Shown in pieces: positions 42,811-52,646 of a stretch of 64,000 nt of DNA. The stretch is from Fundicoccus sp052116145 (GTDB taxonomy: Bacteria > Bacillota > Bacilli > Lactobacillales > Aerococcaceae): positions 151,018 to 215,017 of the forward strand of contig NZ_JBQKLQ010000005.1 of the NCBI RefSeq assembly GCF_052116145.1, in the 5' to 3' direction. The notes beneath the pieces are model-generated. The model did no database searches. It was given only the letters and a program-made list of their open reading frames with translations, and was not told the origin of the DNA. Position 1 is the first letter of the stretch. Each line of letters starts with the position of its first letter. The translations under genes were made by a program, and so were the position numbers.

Positions 42811-43263
42811 TTAGTCATCTACTGGTCCATCTCTAAAAACAAGGCCAATATATTCAACTTCAAAAAGCCCTTCTTCAGTTTGCTTTACTTGGGATACTTT
42901 TGGGATGTAGCCAGTATAGCCAAATGAATGATAGTAGAGCGTTTCTGGTATCAAAGAGGCGTCAGTATATTTTTTAGTGACACCAATCGTAAGTATTGGA
43001 AACTTTTCAAACATGAGCCTATCTAAAGCTTCGTCGACACCGAGGTAATAGAATACTTCATTAAACATCGGATCATTTTCATCGATAAAGTGAATCGCCT
43101 GATAGTCTTTCTCTATGCCACTTTCTAAAAGCTTAGTGCCTGTGTTGATCAATTCAACTTTTGATGGTGAAAGACTAACATGCGCCGAAACTATCCTTGC
43201 TTGCGGATTCCATAAAGTAAGCAAACCTACCGCAATTACTATTAATCTGACAATCTTTTTCAT
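42811..43263 (-). CDS. Hypothetical secreted protein, promoter with cre-like site
   Basis: 150 residues. N-terminal KKIVRLIVIAVGLLTLWNPQ gives a signal peptide ending near ARIVSAHVS. The mature domain carries LLESGIEKDYQAIHFIDEND and the aromatic PETLYYHSFGYTGYIPKVSQ. AAAGGAG precedes the ATG. No family was recognised. The upstream promoter has a cre-like element overlapping the transcription start, suggesting glucose-repressed expression. Confidence 0.65.
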   Translation of the reverse strand: MKKIVRLIVIAVGLLTLWNPQARIVSAHVSLSPSKVELINTGTKLLESGIEKDYQAIHFIDENDPMFNEVFYYLGVDEALDRLMFEKFPILTIGVTKKYTDASLIPETLYYHSFGYTGYIPKVSQVKQTEEGLFEVEYIGLVFRDGPVDD

Positions 43264-43363
43264 AAAGAATCGCTCCTTTTCTTTAACAAACTTCGCTCCA
43301 CAACATGTTCATCTAAATAATCACGCGACATAACGAATGACTTATGCTAAGATTTTTAAAAAA

Positions 43364-43412
43364 CGAAACCGTTTTCAATTTAATTATAACTTTTTTTTTG
43401 CATAACAGTCAA
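43364..43412 (-). promoter_or_regulatory. Promoter with cre-like catabolite-repression site
   Basis: Minus-strand TTGACT (43407-43412) and TATAAT (43383-43388) are 18 bases apart. A TTGAAAACGGTTTCG element (43364-43378) matches the CcpA cre consensus WTGNAANCGNWNNCW at all but the last position. It sits over the expected transcription start, as repressing cre sites do. Confidence 0.7.
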
Positions 43413-43652
43413 ATGTATCGATTGTTTTTTTTTGTTTCTTCTTTTTTTGCGCTAATCCTACCATATCAAAACCATTTCATTCCCTGCTATTTTCAGATGT
43501 ATTGGAAGGATAAATTGAATTGAATAACCAAAAGAAAAGATGGCCAATTACTGTAAAGGACAACTATAAAATCTCTCCGATTAAAGCCCCTTCTCCTTCC
43601 GTTTACCTCCAAAAACAACAGTAACACTTTTCAATTACAGATCTTGTATCTA
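43413..43652. other. AT-rich intergenic, no gene seen
   Basis: A divergent spacer between the secreted-protein gene and the BlaI-like gene. Contains long T-runs. No supported ORF. Confidence 0.4.
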
Positions 43653-43698
43653 ACTTTAGAAATAACTACTTCTAAAAGTAACTGATTTGTGTTATGTT
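43653..43698 (+). promoter_or_regulatory. Promoter and dyad upstream of the BlaI-like gene
   Basis: An extended -10 (TGT-TATGTT, ending at 43698) is preceded by a dyad ACTTTAGAA...TTCTAAAAGT (43653-43679) overlapping the -35 position. It is a plausible BlaI-type operator, though the match to a known TACA-type box is not clear. Confidence 0.5.
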
Positions 43699-43720
43699 AG
43701 TTATAAGTGAGGTGACAATT

Positions 43721-44089
43721 ATGATAAAACATACCATTAGTAATAGAGAACGAGATATTCTTTCTTTGATGTGGGAAGCAAGCGAAGCGTTAACTGCCAA
43801 ACAAATTTGTGATTTAAATGAAGAGTTAGTTATGAGCACCGTTCAGACGTCCCTTAGAAGTTTACTCAAACAGGAGCTAATCAAAGTAGATGAGGTTGTA
43901 TTTAGTGGTAAAGCACTTTCACGCAGCTATATTCCAACTGTTAGCCAAGAAGAATTTATTGTGGACCAGTTTGACTCCATCAACATCCAGAAATTTATGA
44001 CAGCATTCTTTGACCAAGGAAAAGGAATTTCTGAGGAAGAAATTAACAAGGTAGAAGCATTATTAAATAAAGCGCGTAAATCCGAGTAA
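43721..44089 (+). CDS. BlaI/MecI/CopY-type repressor
   Basis: A 122-residue winged-helix protein. ISNRERDILSLMWEASEALT, the recognition region AKQICDLNEE-(x)-VMSTVQTSLRSLLKQ, then DEVVFSGKALSRSYIPTVSQ, are typical of the BlaI/MecI family, which regulates the M56 protease gene that follows. Normally cleavage by the M56 partner relieves repression. The ATG at 43721 has GAGGTG in front. The adjacent M56 gene is broken, so the signal path is severed. Confidence 0.88.
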   Translation: MIKHTISNRERDILSLMWEASEALTAKQICDLNEELVMSTVQTSLRSLLKQELIKVDEVVFSGKALSRSYIPTVSQEEFIVDQFDSINIQKFMTAFFDQGKGISEEEINKVEALLNKARKSE

Positions 44090-44103
44090 TTGGAGGCTGC
44101 CCT

Positions 44104-44957
44104 ATGAACCTTTCTTTTAAAACGCTTTTTATATCGATTGTTTTGAGTGCACCATTTATTCTTTTGTCGCATATTTTGATGAAAAAATAAGTGATAAATC
44201 ACTTATTTCTGCAAGAATGTTAAATTTAATTTCATTATTAATTTTCTTTAGAATATTATTACCATTCGAGTATCCTTATACCCTTACTATCTATTCAAAA
44301 GTAATTTTTCCTTTTGTACGTGATCTTTTCCTCACTGAAATCCCCCTATTCAATATGAGTGTAATGGTATTTCTCTGCATAGTCTGGGCACTTGGCAGTT
44401 TCTATAAGTTCATTAGGTTAATTCGAGAGTATCTGACTCTAAAGAAGTTTCTGAAATACGACTTTTCGGATGATCATTTTATGAATCTTATTCCCCCCGC
44501 TTATCAACAACACAATGTAAGGGTCTTGCCAAGTATCAAATCGCCCTGTGTAGTAGGTATTATTAAACCGACAATCATTTTACCGATTACTTTCTTTACG
44601 GAGAAAGAATTGGAGTATATCTTTCAACATGAGTACTTACATATTTCACGTATGGATTTACTCCTCAAAGGTATCTATGAACTGTTAGTCATCATTTATT
44701 GGTGGAACCCTTTGATGTATATCTTTAGACAACAATTTTCTACAACGATTGAATTGGGCGTAGATGAAGCGCTTGTTAAGAACTTTTCGAAGAGTGAAAG
44801 GATTGACTATATTCAATTAATGCTAAAAGTTCAAAATGAACAAAATTATTCTGATAAAGAATCGGAATTTGCGCTGTATTTTACCTCAGCACCAGCTGAG
44901 CCCTTATTACAGCGTGCCTCTAATGTTTTGAATAAACATAAAGTTTATCCCAGTGTT
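44104..44957 (+). pseudogene. M56 (BlaR1-like) membrane peptidase, N-terminal part, frameshifted
   Basis: ATG at 44104 starts NLSFKTLFISIVLSAPFILL, but after MKK a stop occurs. One extra A in the A-run near 44182-44187 would restore the frame through SDKSLISARMLNLISLLIFF. Membrane helices follow, then the zinc-protease motif HEYLH in FQHEYLHISRMDLLLKGIYE, and the soluble segment ending SNVLNKHKVYPSV. The reading frame then meets the left end of the IS at 44958. The C-terminal part lies at 54596 in frame with it. It is disabled by both the frameshift and the insertion. Confidence 0.88.
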
Positions 44958-46456
44958 TGAATCTCAACCCGAAAACTGAACACTCAAAAAAAGAGTGTTG
45001 TAAGTTTTCGGGTTATTTTTATGCAAAATTTTCGGTATACTCTATTTGAGTTATACAGAAGGGAGTGGACAGGATGAGTAAAAAGATATATAGCCAAGCT
45101 GAGATTCAAGCTTTAAGAAACAATCCTAATGTGAAAAGTGTGACAGAGAAAAGTATTACCTATTTTCATCAGAATTCAAAATAAAGGCCATTAAACAAAG
45201 CAAACAAGGCATGAAATCCACTCAGATATTTGAACTTGCTGGACTTCCGTCTCATTTAATCGGAAAAGGAAAATCCGATCAATCACTATCACGTTGGAAA
45301 AGATTATATAAAGATCACGGAGAAGATGTATTGTTACAAGAGACTCGCGGTTCAAAAAATAATGGTCCCTATGGACCAAGAGAACAATTATCGTTACAAG
45401 AGGCGCTAGACAAAGCAAATGCCCGTATAGCCTATCTAGAGGGGAATCTTGAACTAGTAAAAAAATTAGAACAGCACGAGAGGAGCGTGAAAAACGACAA
45501 AAGAAACGACTTAAGTAAACAAGAACGCTTTAGATTAATTAACCAAATTATTCGTGAGAATCAACTTGCTGGAATGGTGAATCATTTATGCGACCTTGCA
45601 GGGGTAAGTAAAAGCGGCTACTATTACTGGCTAAATAGTAGCGATAAACGTGCTGAGCGTGATCGAAATGATTGGGAAGATTTCCAATTGTTATATAGAA
45701 TTTTTCTGGATAAGAAGAAGTGTGGGATTGATGAAATAAAAATGGCGTTAGAAACTGAATACGATGTAGTAATGAATCATAAAAAAATCAGAAGAATTTT
45801 GCGCAAGAATAACATCATATCATCAATACGAGCAGCGAAACCATACCGTAAAATGATGAAGGCAACCCAAGAAAATGCTACCAAGAAAAACCTTGTCAAT
45901 CATCAGTTTGATCAAGGTATCCCGTACAAAGTATTTCTCACAGATATCACTTATCTTCCTTATGGAAGTGGACAATGGGCCTATCTTTCAGCGGTTAAGG
46001 ATGGTGCTACCGGCGAGATTGTTGCACATCACTTCTCAACTAGCTTAAAAATGAATTTAGTTTATGAAACGCTAGATAAATTAAATAATGTGATTAAGGA
46101 TATGCCAGTAATGGAAAGGTATATCCACTCAGATCAAGGGCTTCATTATACCTACCCTGTTTTCCAGGAAAAAGTTGAGAATATGGGGCTAATTCAGTCT
46201 ATGTCGAGGCGCGGTAACTGTTGGGACAATGCACCTATGGAATCATTCTTTGGTCATATGAAGGACGTTGTATTATCTGAAAGAACAGAAACACTACAAG
46301 ATCTTTGGTATGCAGTTGAAGATTATATTGAATTTTACAACAATCGTCGCTATCAGAAAAAATTAAAAAAGATGACCCCGACAGCTTATCGGGATCATCT
46401 TTTGTGGGTAGCGTAACTCTCTTTTTTTATTTGTTCAGTTTAACGGTAGGGTTTCA
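44958..46456 (+). mobile_element. IS3-family insertion sequence, 1499 bp
   Basis: The ends begin TGAATCTCAACCCGAAAACT and, at the other side (complement), TGAAACCCTACCGTTAAACT, sharing the first four bases and the internal AAACTGAACA and AAAAAAAGAG blocks. They flank one transposase coding unit with an orfA-like HTH and a DDE core. Left flank ends GTT; the base just right of 46456 is CAT, so the usual 3-bp duplication is not found at its own right end. The GTT copy occurs instead at 54596-54598. Confidence 0.88.
45074..46416 (+). pseudogene. IS3-family transposase (orfA-orfB fused), one frameshift
   Basis: ATG at 45074 begins KKIYSQAEIQALRNNPNVKS, then EKSITY. A T-run at 45163-45166 one base too short shifts the frame. 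Restored, it reads FSSEFKIKAIKQSKQGMKST and continues as one long frame of 401 codons to 46416. The DDE triad is intact: D in LTDITYLPYGS, D in HSDQGLHY and E in APMESFFGHMK. The frame is already fused across the orfA-orfB junction. The early frameshift may abolish OrfA, though internal starts such as ATG at 45211 remain. Confidence 0.78.
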
Positions 46457-46512
46457 CATGTACTTTCGGACTACCTTTTTATTTTGCCTAAAGTTTCAAA
46501 TCAGATGGCGGT

Positions 46513-49500
46513 TTATACTAACGCATTGATTTGGAAACCGCGGTCTTCCAATACGTATAGAATTGCTTCTGCTGTATCGATGGATGTTAATAGTGGCACA
46601 CCACGCTCGATGGCAGCTTTACGAATTAATTGACCCGAGTTTTGGTCGTGTCGCGCGCGACCCCATGTATTAATGATAATTTGTGCACGTTCTTCGGTAA
46701 TCAAGTTCACTAATGTTTGCTCAATTTCTTTTTCGTCTGTTACTTCATTTGATGTCACTGCAACAGTATCAATACCTGCAGCTTCAAATTCCGCTTGCAT
46801 GTCGCCCGTTACCATGACACTGAAGCCAATTTGACGGAAACGTTGTGCCAATGCCAAACTTTCTGCTACGTCAGCCTTGGTAATTGTGAACAAGACATTA
46901 CCGAAATCATTGACGTGGATGTTGCTACCTGCAAAGGCCTTGTATAGTGCTTTTTGTAGGTTGATATCTGAACCCATCACTTCACCAGTTGATTTCATTT
47001 CTGGTCCTAATTGCGGATCAACTAGGTTCAATTTAGTGAATGAGAATACTGGTGCTTTTACATGAACCATGTTGCCTTCAGCGTAAAGACCTGGTTGGTA
47101 ACCTTGGTCAATAATGCTTTCGCCAAGGATAGCACGCGTTGCTACTTGTGCCATTGGAATACCCGTTACCTTACTCAAGAAAGGTACTGTACGGCTGGCA
47201 CGTGGATTTACTTCAATCACATAAACTTGGCCATCTTGAACAATGAATTGAATATTCATCATACCCAAGCAATTTAAGCCAAAAGATAGACGTTCAGTGT
47301 AATCGACGATGGTCGCCTTCACCTCATCAGATAGACTTTGTGAAGGATAAACGGCCATAGAGTCACCTGAGTGGACCCCAGAACGTTCGATATGTTCCAT
47401 AATCCCTGGGATTAAGACATTTTCACCGTCACAAATTGCATCGACTTCGACTTCGGTACCCACTACATAATGGTCAATCAAAATTGGACGGTCTGGAGAG
47501 GCAATCATGGCATCTTCCATATAGCTGCGTAAGTCGGCATCGTTATCCACGATTTCCATACCACGCCCACCTAAGACATAACTTGGACGTACTAAGACTG
47601 GATAGCCAATCTTACTTGGGATTTGTAAAGCATCTTCTACAGACATTGCTGTAAAACCTTCTGGTTGAGGGATTCCTAAGTCTGTTAAGGCTTGCTCGAA
47701 CAAGTCACGGTCTTCAGCACGATCTAAGTCTTCTACGGTTGTCCCTAAGATAGGAATACCTAATGCATGTAATGGTTCAGCTAGATTTATCGCTGTTTGA
47801 CCACCAAATTGTACAATAACCCCTTCTGGTTGTTCAAGGTCGATGACATGTAGTACGTCTTCTAAAGTAAGTGGTTCGAAGTAAAGTTTATCCGAAATAG
47901 AGAAATCAGTTGAAACTGTTTCTGGGTTGTTATTCATGATAATCGCTTCGTAGCCAGCTTGTTGGATTGCTTTAACAGAGTGAACTGTGGCGTAGTCAAA
48001 TTCTACCCCTTGACCGATACGGATGGGACCTGAACCTAATACTAAAACAGTCTTTTTGTCTGAAGGCATACTTTCGTTATCAGCACTATAGGTTGAATAG
48101 TAGTATGGTGTGTTCGATTCAAACTCGGCCGCACAGGTGTCAACGGTTTTGTAGACTGGGCGAATGCCGTTTGCAGCTCGTAAGTCACGTACATCTGCTA
48201 AATCATTTTCCCATAGTCTAGAGATGGCTAAATCAGAGAAACCATAACGTTTTGCTTCTTTTAAGACAGCAACATCTTCTTTATTGGCTTCAAGTGTATT
48301 TTCTAATTCTACAATGTGCATTAAAACATCTAGGAAATAGAGATTAATTTTTGTCATGTCATGCAATTGTTCAATGGTATATCCGCGGCGCAAAGCTTCA
48401 GCTAAGTAGAAGATACGGTCATCTTGTGCACGTGTAATCTTATCAATTAAGGTTACTTCATCAGCTTCGCGACTAGCAGTTGTTGCCATGTGTTCAGCAC
48501 CAATTTCTAGTGAACGGACAGCTTTTAACAGCGCTTCTTCAAGGTTCGTACCAATAGCCATGACTTCACCAGTGGCTTTCATTTGAGTACCTAACTGACG
48601 ATCACCTTTCTCGAATTTATCGAATGGCCAACGTGGAATCTTCGCAACCACATAGTCCAAAGCTGGTTCAAATTCGGCTAAGGTTGTACCTGTTACAGGG
48701 TTGATCAATTCATCAAGTGTTAACCCTACTGCGATTTTGGCTGCAATTTTGGCGATTGGATAACCAGTTGCTTTAGATGCAAGCGCTGAAGAACGGCTCA
48801 CCCGTGGGTTTACTTCAATAACGTAGTAATTGAAGCTGTTTGGATCTAAGGCTAATTGCACATTGCAACCACCTTCAATACCTAAGGTACGGATAATCTT
48901 TAATGATGCATCGCGCAACATTTGGTTTTCGTGGTCTGTTAGAGTCAAGGTCGGTGCGAAAACAATTGAATCTCCTGTATGAATACCAACTGGGTCAAAG
49001 TTTTCCATGTTACAAACAACCAAAGCATTATCTGCGCTATCACGCATTACTTCGTATTCGATTTCCTTGTAACCAGCGATTGAAATTTCAATCAAACATT
49101 GGTTTACAGGCGATAATTTAAGGCCCTTAGCAACAATTTCACGTAATTCAGCAGGGTCATTACAAATCCCCCCACCTGTTCCACCCATGGTAAAGGCAGG
49201 ACGTACAATTACTGGATAACCAGCCTGTTCTGCGAAAGCTAGTGCTTCGTCAACTGTATGTACAATATCACTCTCAGGAACTGGTTCATTCAATTCACGC
49301 ATTAGATTACGGAAAAGGTCACGGTCTTCAGCTTGATCGATAGCTGATAATTTTGTACCCAATAATTGGATACCTAATTCATCTAAAATACCATCATTGG
49401 CTAATTCAATCGCCATGTTTAAACCTGTTTGGCCACCTAAAGTAGGTAGAATCGCGTCTGGACGCTCTTTACGTAAGATGCGTGATACAAATTCTAGCGT

Positions 49501-49707
49501 AATCGGTTCAATATACACTTTGTCAGCAATTTCCGTGTCAGTCATGATAGTTGCTGGATTGGAGTTAACTAATACAACTTCATAACCTTCTTCACGTAAA
49601 GATAAGCATGCTTGTGTACCAGCATAGTCAAATTCTGCTGCCTGTCCGATGATAATTGGACCAGATCCAATAACCATAATCTTGTGAATATCAGTACGTT
49701 TTGGCAT
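46513..49707 (-). CDS. carB: Carbamoyl-phosphate synthase large subunit
   Basis: 1064 residues. It makes carbamoyl phosphate from bicarbonate, ammonia (from CarA) and two ATP. Two homologous halves are visible, starting with KIMVIGSGPIIIGQAAEFDY and VLVLGSGPIRIGQGVEFDYA, each with an ATP-grasp (VIRPAFTMGGTGGG and VLVRPSYVLGGRGM). The C-terminal allosteric MGS-like domain includes VNTWGRARHDQN. The start overlaps the carA stop (TAATG). The preceding leader is a PyrR attenuator, so this is the pyrimidine-controlled enzyme, not an arginine-specific one. The gene is intact inside the 9.6-kb insert. Confidence 0.96.
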   Translation of the reverse strand: MPKRTDIHKIMVIGSGPIIIGQAAEFDYAGTQACLSLREEGYEVVLVNSNPATIMTDTEIADKVYIEPITLEFVSRILRKERPDAILPTLGGQTGLNMAIELANDGILDELGIQLLGTKLSAIDQAEDRDLFRNLMRELNEPVPESDIVHTVDEALAFAEQAGYPVIVRPAFTMGGTGGGICNDPAELREIVAKGLKLSPVNQCLIEISIAGYKEIEYEVMRDSADNALVVCNMENFDPVGIHTGDSIVFAPTLTLTDHENQMLRDASLKIIRTLGIEGGCNVQLALDPNSFNYYVIEVNPRVSRSSALASKATGYPIAKIAAKIAVGLTLDELINPVTGTTLAEFEPALDYVVAKIPRWPFDKFEKGDRQLGTQMKATGEVMAIGTNLEEALLKAVRSLEIGAEHMATTASREADEVTLIDKITRAQDDRIFYLAEALRRGYTIEQLHDMTKINLYFLDVLMHIVELENTLEANKEDVAVLKEAKRYGFSDLAISRLWENDLADVRDLRAANGIRPVYKTVDTCAAEFESNTPYYYSTYSADNESMPSDKKTVLVLGSGPIRIGQGVEFDYATVHSVKAIQQAGYEAIIMNNNPETVSTDFSISDKLYFEPLTLEDVLHVIDLEQPEGVIVQFGGQTAINLAEPLHALGIPILGTTVEDLDRAEDRDLFEQALTDLGIPQPEGFTAMSVEDALQIPSKIGYPVLVRPSYVLGGRGMEIVDNDADLRSYMEDAMIASPDRPILIDHYVVGTEVEVDAICDGENVLIPGIMEHIERSGVHSGDSMAVYPSQSLSDEVKATIVDYTERLSFGLNCLGMMNIQFIVQDGQVYVIEVNPRASRTVPFLSKVTGIPMAQVATRAILGESIIDQGYQPGLYAEGNMVHVKAPVFSFTKLNLVDPQLGPEMKSTGEVMGSDINLQKALYKAFAGSNIHVNDFGNVLFTITKADVAESLALAQRFRQIGFSVMVTGDMQAEFEAAGIDTVAVTSNEVTDEKEIEQTLVNLITEERAQIIINTWGRARHDQNSGQLIRKAAIERGVPLLTSIDTAEAILYVLEDRGFQINALV

Positions 49708-50795
49708 TAAATAGTCCCCTCCAAGTTCTTGTTGTTATCCATTAATTCAATAAAACGATCAAATAAGTGGTCTGCATCATGTGGTCCTGGTGCTGCATCA
49801 GGATGATATTGCACACTAAAAGCAGGTAAAGTTTTGTGGCGCACACCTTCTACCGTTTCATCGTTGATTTCGATATGAGTGATTTCTAAATCTGTATGCA
49901 CTAATGAATCAGCATCTACCGCATAACCGTGGTTTTGAGAAGTGAAATCAATACGACCAGTAGCAATTTCACGTACAGGGTGGTTAAAGCCACGATGGCC
50001 GAATTTCATTTTGAAGGTTTCGCCACCATTCGCTAAACACAACAATTGGTGACCAAGACAGATACCAAACAAAGGTATTTTACCTTGAATTTCATTAATC
50101 ATGTCTAAAGCTTCTGGAATACTCGTTGGATCCCCAGGGCCGTTGGTTAACATGACGCCATCAGGAGCTAAACGTAAAATTTCTTGGGCAGTTGTATCAT
50201 ATGGTACCACCGTTACATTACACTCACGTTTGTTTAATTCACGTAAAATTGAATGTTTCAAACCAAAGTCTACTACGACCACATTCTTACCAGCATTTGG
50301 ATTCACATATCGCGTTTTAGTTGATACTTGCGCTACTTGGTTTGTAGGCAAGTCTGTCGCGCGAAGTGTCGCAAGCGCAGCTTCAATGTCAGTCCCCTCA
50401 TTTAGTAAACTAGCTTTCATCGTTCCGTGACTACGGATTGTTTTGGTTAATTGACGCGTATCAATATGTTTAATGCCTGGTATATCATATTCCACTAAGA
50501 ACTCATCTAAGCTCATTTTTGATCGCCAGTTAGATGGGAAACGTGCAACTTCACGACAAATGATAGCCTTCACGGTAGGGTCTACAGATTCAAAATCATC
50601 AGCATTTACACCATAGTTTCCAATTAATGGAAAGGTAAATGTTAACATTTGACCGTTATAACTCTGGTCAGTTAATGATTCTTGATAACCTGTCATTCCT
50701 GTTGAAAAGACTACTTCGCCAATAACCTCTTTCGTAGCACCAAAAGCTTCACCATAAAATGTTTCACCAGTTTCTAACAACAATATTTTTTCCAT
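49707..50795 (-). CDS. carA: Carbamoyl-phosphate synthase small subunit
   Basis: 362 residues. N-terminal domain begins KILLLETGETFYGEAFGATK, with the typical GYQESLTDQSYNGQMLTFTF. The C-terminal glutaminase has IPLFGICLGHQLLCLANGG with the nucleophile cysteine, and SVQYHPDAAPGPHD with the histidine. It supplies ammonia to CarB. The ATG at 50795 is preceded by GAAGGTGAG. It follows the PyrR leader directly, so it is the first gene of the transcript. Confidence 0.95.
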   Translation of the reverse strand: MEKILLLETGETFYGEAFGATKEVIGEVVFSTGMTGYQESLTDQSYNGQMLTFTFPLIGNYGVNADDFESVDPTVKAIICREVARFPSNWRSKMSLDEFLVEYDIPGIKHIDTRQLTKTIRSHGTMKASLLNEGTDIEAALATLRATDLPTNQVAQVSTKTRYVNPNAGKNVVVVDFGLKHSILRELNKRECNVTVVPYDTTAQEILRLAPDGVMLTNGPGDPTSIPEALDMINEIQGKIPLFGICLGHQLLCLANGGETFKMKFGHRGFNHPVREIATGRIDFTSQNHGYAVDADSLVHTDLEITHIEINDETVEGVRHKTLPAFSVQYHPDAAPGPHDADHLFDRFIELMDNNKNLEGTI

Positions 50796-50850
50796 TTTTT
50801 CACTCACCTTCAACGAACATACCGATTATGACCATTTACATTTACACTAT

Positions 50851-50970
50851 AAAAAAAAGCACTTAGCCCGAGGGCTAAGCGCTTTACGACACTACAAGTA
50901 AATTGAAGATATAGTAAACAAACCATTCGCATGGTTTCACTTGACCCCTTGTAAGCCTCACAGGACTTGA
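50851..50970 (-). promoter_or_regulatory. PyrR-type attenuator leader
   Basis: On the minus strand AAGTCCTGTGAGGCTTACAA (within 50950-50970) matches the PyrR-binding loop AGTCC(A/T)GAGAGGCT. A terminator at 50851-50885 (AAAGCGCTTAGCCC, then GGGCTAAGTGCTTT, with a T8 tail) follows. When UMP-bound PyrR holds the loop, the terminator forms and carAB is shut off. The pyrR gene itself is not in this window. Confidence 0.85.
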
Positions 50971-50995
50971 TTTAAAGGTTGCTTTGTTTTTTCTA

Positions 50996-51024
50996 AGATT
51001 ACGCTATTGACTATGCAAAGTCAA
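50996..51024 (-). promoter_or_regulatory. carAB promoter
   Basis: Minus-strand TTGACT (51019-51024) and TAATCT (50996-51001) are 17 bases apart, upstream of the PyrR leader. Confidence 0.75.
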
Positions 51025-51242
51025 CAAAATCATGTAAAAAACTTTCATTTTTCACAATTTTATATACAATCTACTCATAGAATTCTAATAAAAGTCCCTT
51101 AAATCCGGTCTCCTGAAATTTCATTACTATATTAATTTAGGTTAGAATGTGCAAATACTGAATAAAAATGAAAAGACAACAAGCAAGCACAAATCCTTAT
51201 TCCTTAAAGCTACTTGTCTCTTTACAAATGCACTAGCTTTAT

Positions 51243-52646
51243 TTAGCTTGTCTTATCGAATGCTTCTCGTTCAATCTTATACCAACTATGCAAGTGGGTA
51301 CTATAAGTAATCGCAGCATATAAACGAACAAATAGTAGATAGGGTCTATAGAAGATCGAATCTAGAATTGTAATACCAAAAGCTTTTAAGGTATCCCCGC
51401 GGAAAAATTGATAGTCTTGGATAAAATATCTGCCCACGTAGAAAACCATCGTTTGAAAAACACAAAACAGAAAATATAACAGCGCAAGTGCTATCGCGGA
51501 AGAAACATTTAATATGCCTAGCATGAATGATAAAGAAATAATGATGATACCTAGTAATTCAATAAATGGCGCCATCAATTCACATAGAAAATAGAATAAG
51601 TACGATACGGTACCTAGTAAACCATATTTAGGATTTAATATGATGGTACGATGTTGCCACATACTTTGTATTAATCCTCGATGCCATCTCGACCGCTGTT
51701 TCGTCAAGTCTTTTAAAGTAAAAGGCGCTTGCGTCCAACAGATTGCATTCGCAACATACCGATTATTATAGGGGATTTTATTCTCTACGTAATACCGATG
51801 TAAGCGTAAAGCCAAGTCCATGTCTTCAGCCACACTATTCACATCATAACCATTCACACGAATAAGCGCTTCCTTTTTAAAGAGACCAAACCCACCCGAT
51901 ACATTTAAATTACCATTAAAAGCATCGCTAAAAATGCGAGAGCCCATAAAGGCTCGTGAATACTCTAGTGACTGCATAGCTGCTACCAAACTTTTAGAGA
52001 TTTTTGTTTCCACAGGATATGCATGTTTAAAAACAACATCATTTGAAACGCCTAATAAACCACCAACAGCAACCGTAGTCGCGTCCTCAAAGAAAGGTCT
52101 AATCGCATGCTTTAAGGCGTCCGCTTGTAAAATTTCATCGGCATCCATTGACACAATATACGGATACTCTGAAACGTTAATCCCAGCATTTACAGAGTCA
52201 GCCTTATTCCCCCCATTCTCTTTGCGAATCAATTTAATCGAAATGCGTCCTATTTTATGACCATAAACCGCTTGTATAGGTTTACTAAGGACTTGAAGAC
52301 GAATTGGATGGGTTATAAGTGACAAATCAAATGCATCAATCACTTTTTGCCCAGTACCATCTGTAGATCCATCATCGACAACAATTATTTCAAAAATTTT
52401 GTAATCCTGGTACAACAAGTTATTGATTGTCGAAAGAATGGTCGCACTCTCATTATAAGCTGGCACGATAATAGAAATTGGATAGTAATATTCGTGGTCT
52501 AACTGATTCATCATCAACCTGCGTTGTCGATTTCGGTAAATTTTAACCATTGCAAATATATTCCCAACTGAAATATAGGTCACATAAAAAAATAAATAGT
52601 ATAAGAAAAATATTTCCGTATATTGAATCACTTCCCTAACATCCAT
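51243..52646 (-). CDS. Processive GT2 glycosyltransferase, exopolysaccharide synthase-like
   Basis: 467 residues. N-terminal helices, then the GT-A core: SIIVPAYNESATILSTINNL, VVDDGSTDGTGQ (D,D), YIVSMDADEILQAD (DxD), VAEDMDLALRL (ED) and QRSRWHRGLIQS (QxxRW). Several C-terminal helices follow. The D, DxD, D, QxxRW set is that of processive beta-glycan synthases such as PgaC/IcaA and cellulose synthase relatives. The ATG at 52646 (AAAGGA upstream) overlaps the HEAT gene by 11 bases. Last gene of a minus-strand operon. Confidence 0.85.
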   Translation of the reverse strand: MDVREVIQYTEIFFLYYLFFYVTYISVGNIFAMVKIYRNRQRRLMMNQLDHEYYYPISIIVPAYNESATILSTINNLLYQDYKIFEIIVVDDGSTDGTGQKVIDAFDLSLITHPIRLQVLSKPIQAVYGHKIGRISIKLIRKENGGNKADSVNAGINVSEYPYIVSMDADEILQADALKHAIRPFFEDATTVAVGGLLGVSNDVVFKHAYPVETKISKSLVAAMQSLEYSRAFMGSRIFSDAFNGNLNVSGGFGLFKKEALIRVNGYDVNSVAEDMDLALRLHRYYVENKIPYNNRYVANAICWTQAPFTLKDLTKQRSRWHRGLIQSMWQHRTIILNPKYGLLGTVSYLFYFLCELMAPFIELLGIIIISLSFMLGILNVSSAIALALLYFLFCVFQTMVFYVGRYFIQDYQFFRGDTLKAFGITILDSIFYRPYLLFVRLYAAITYSTHLHSWYKIEREAFDKTS

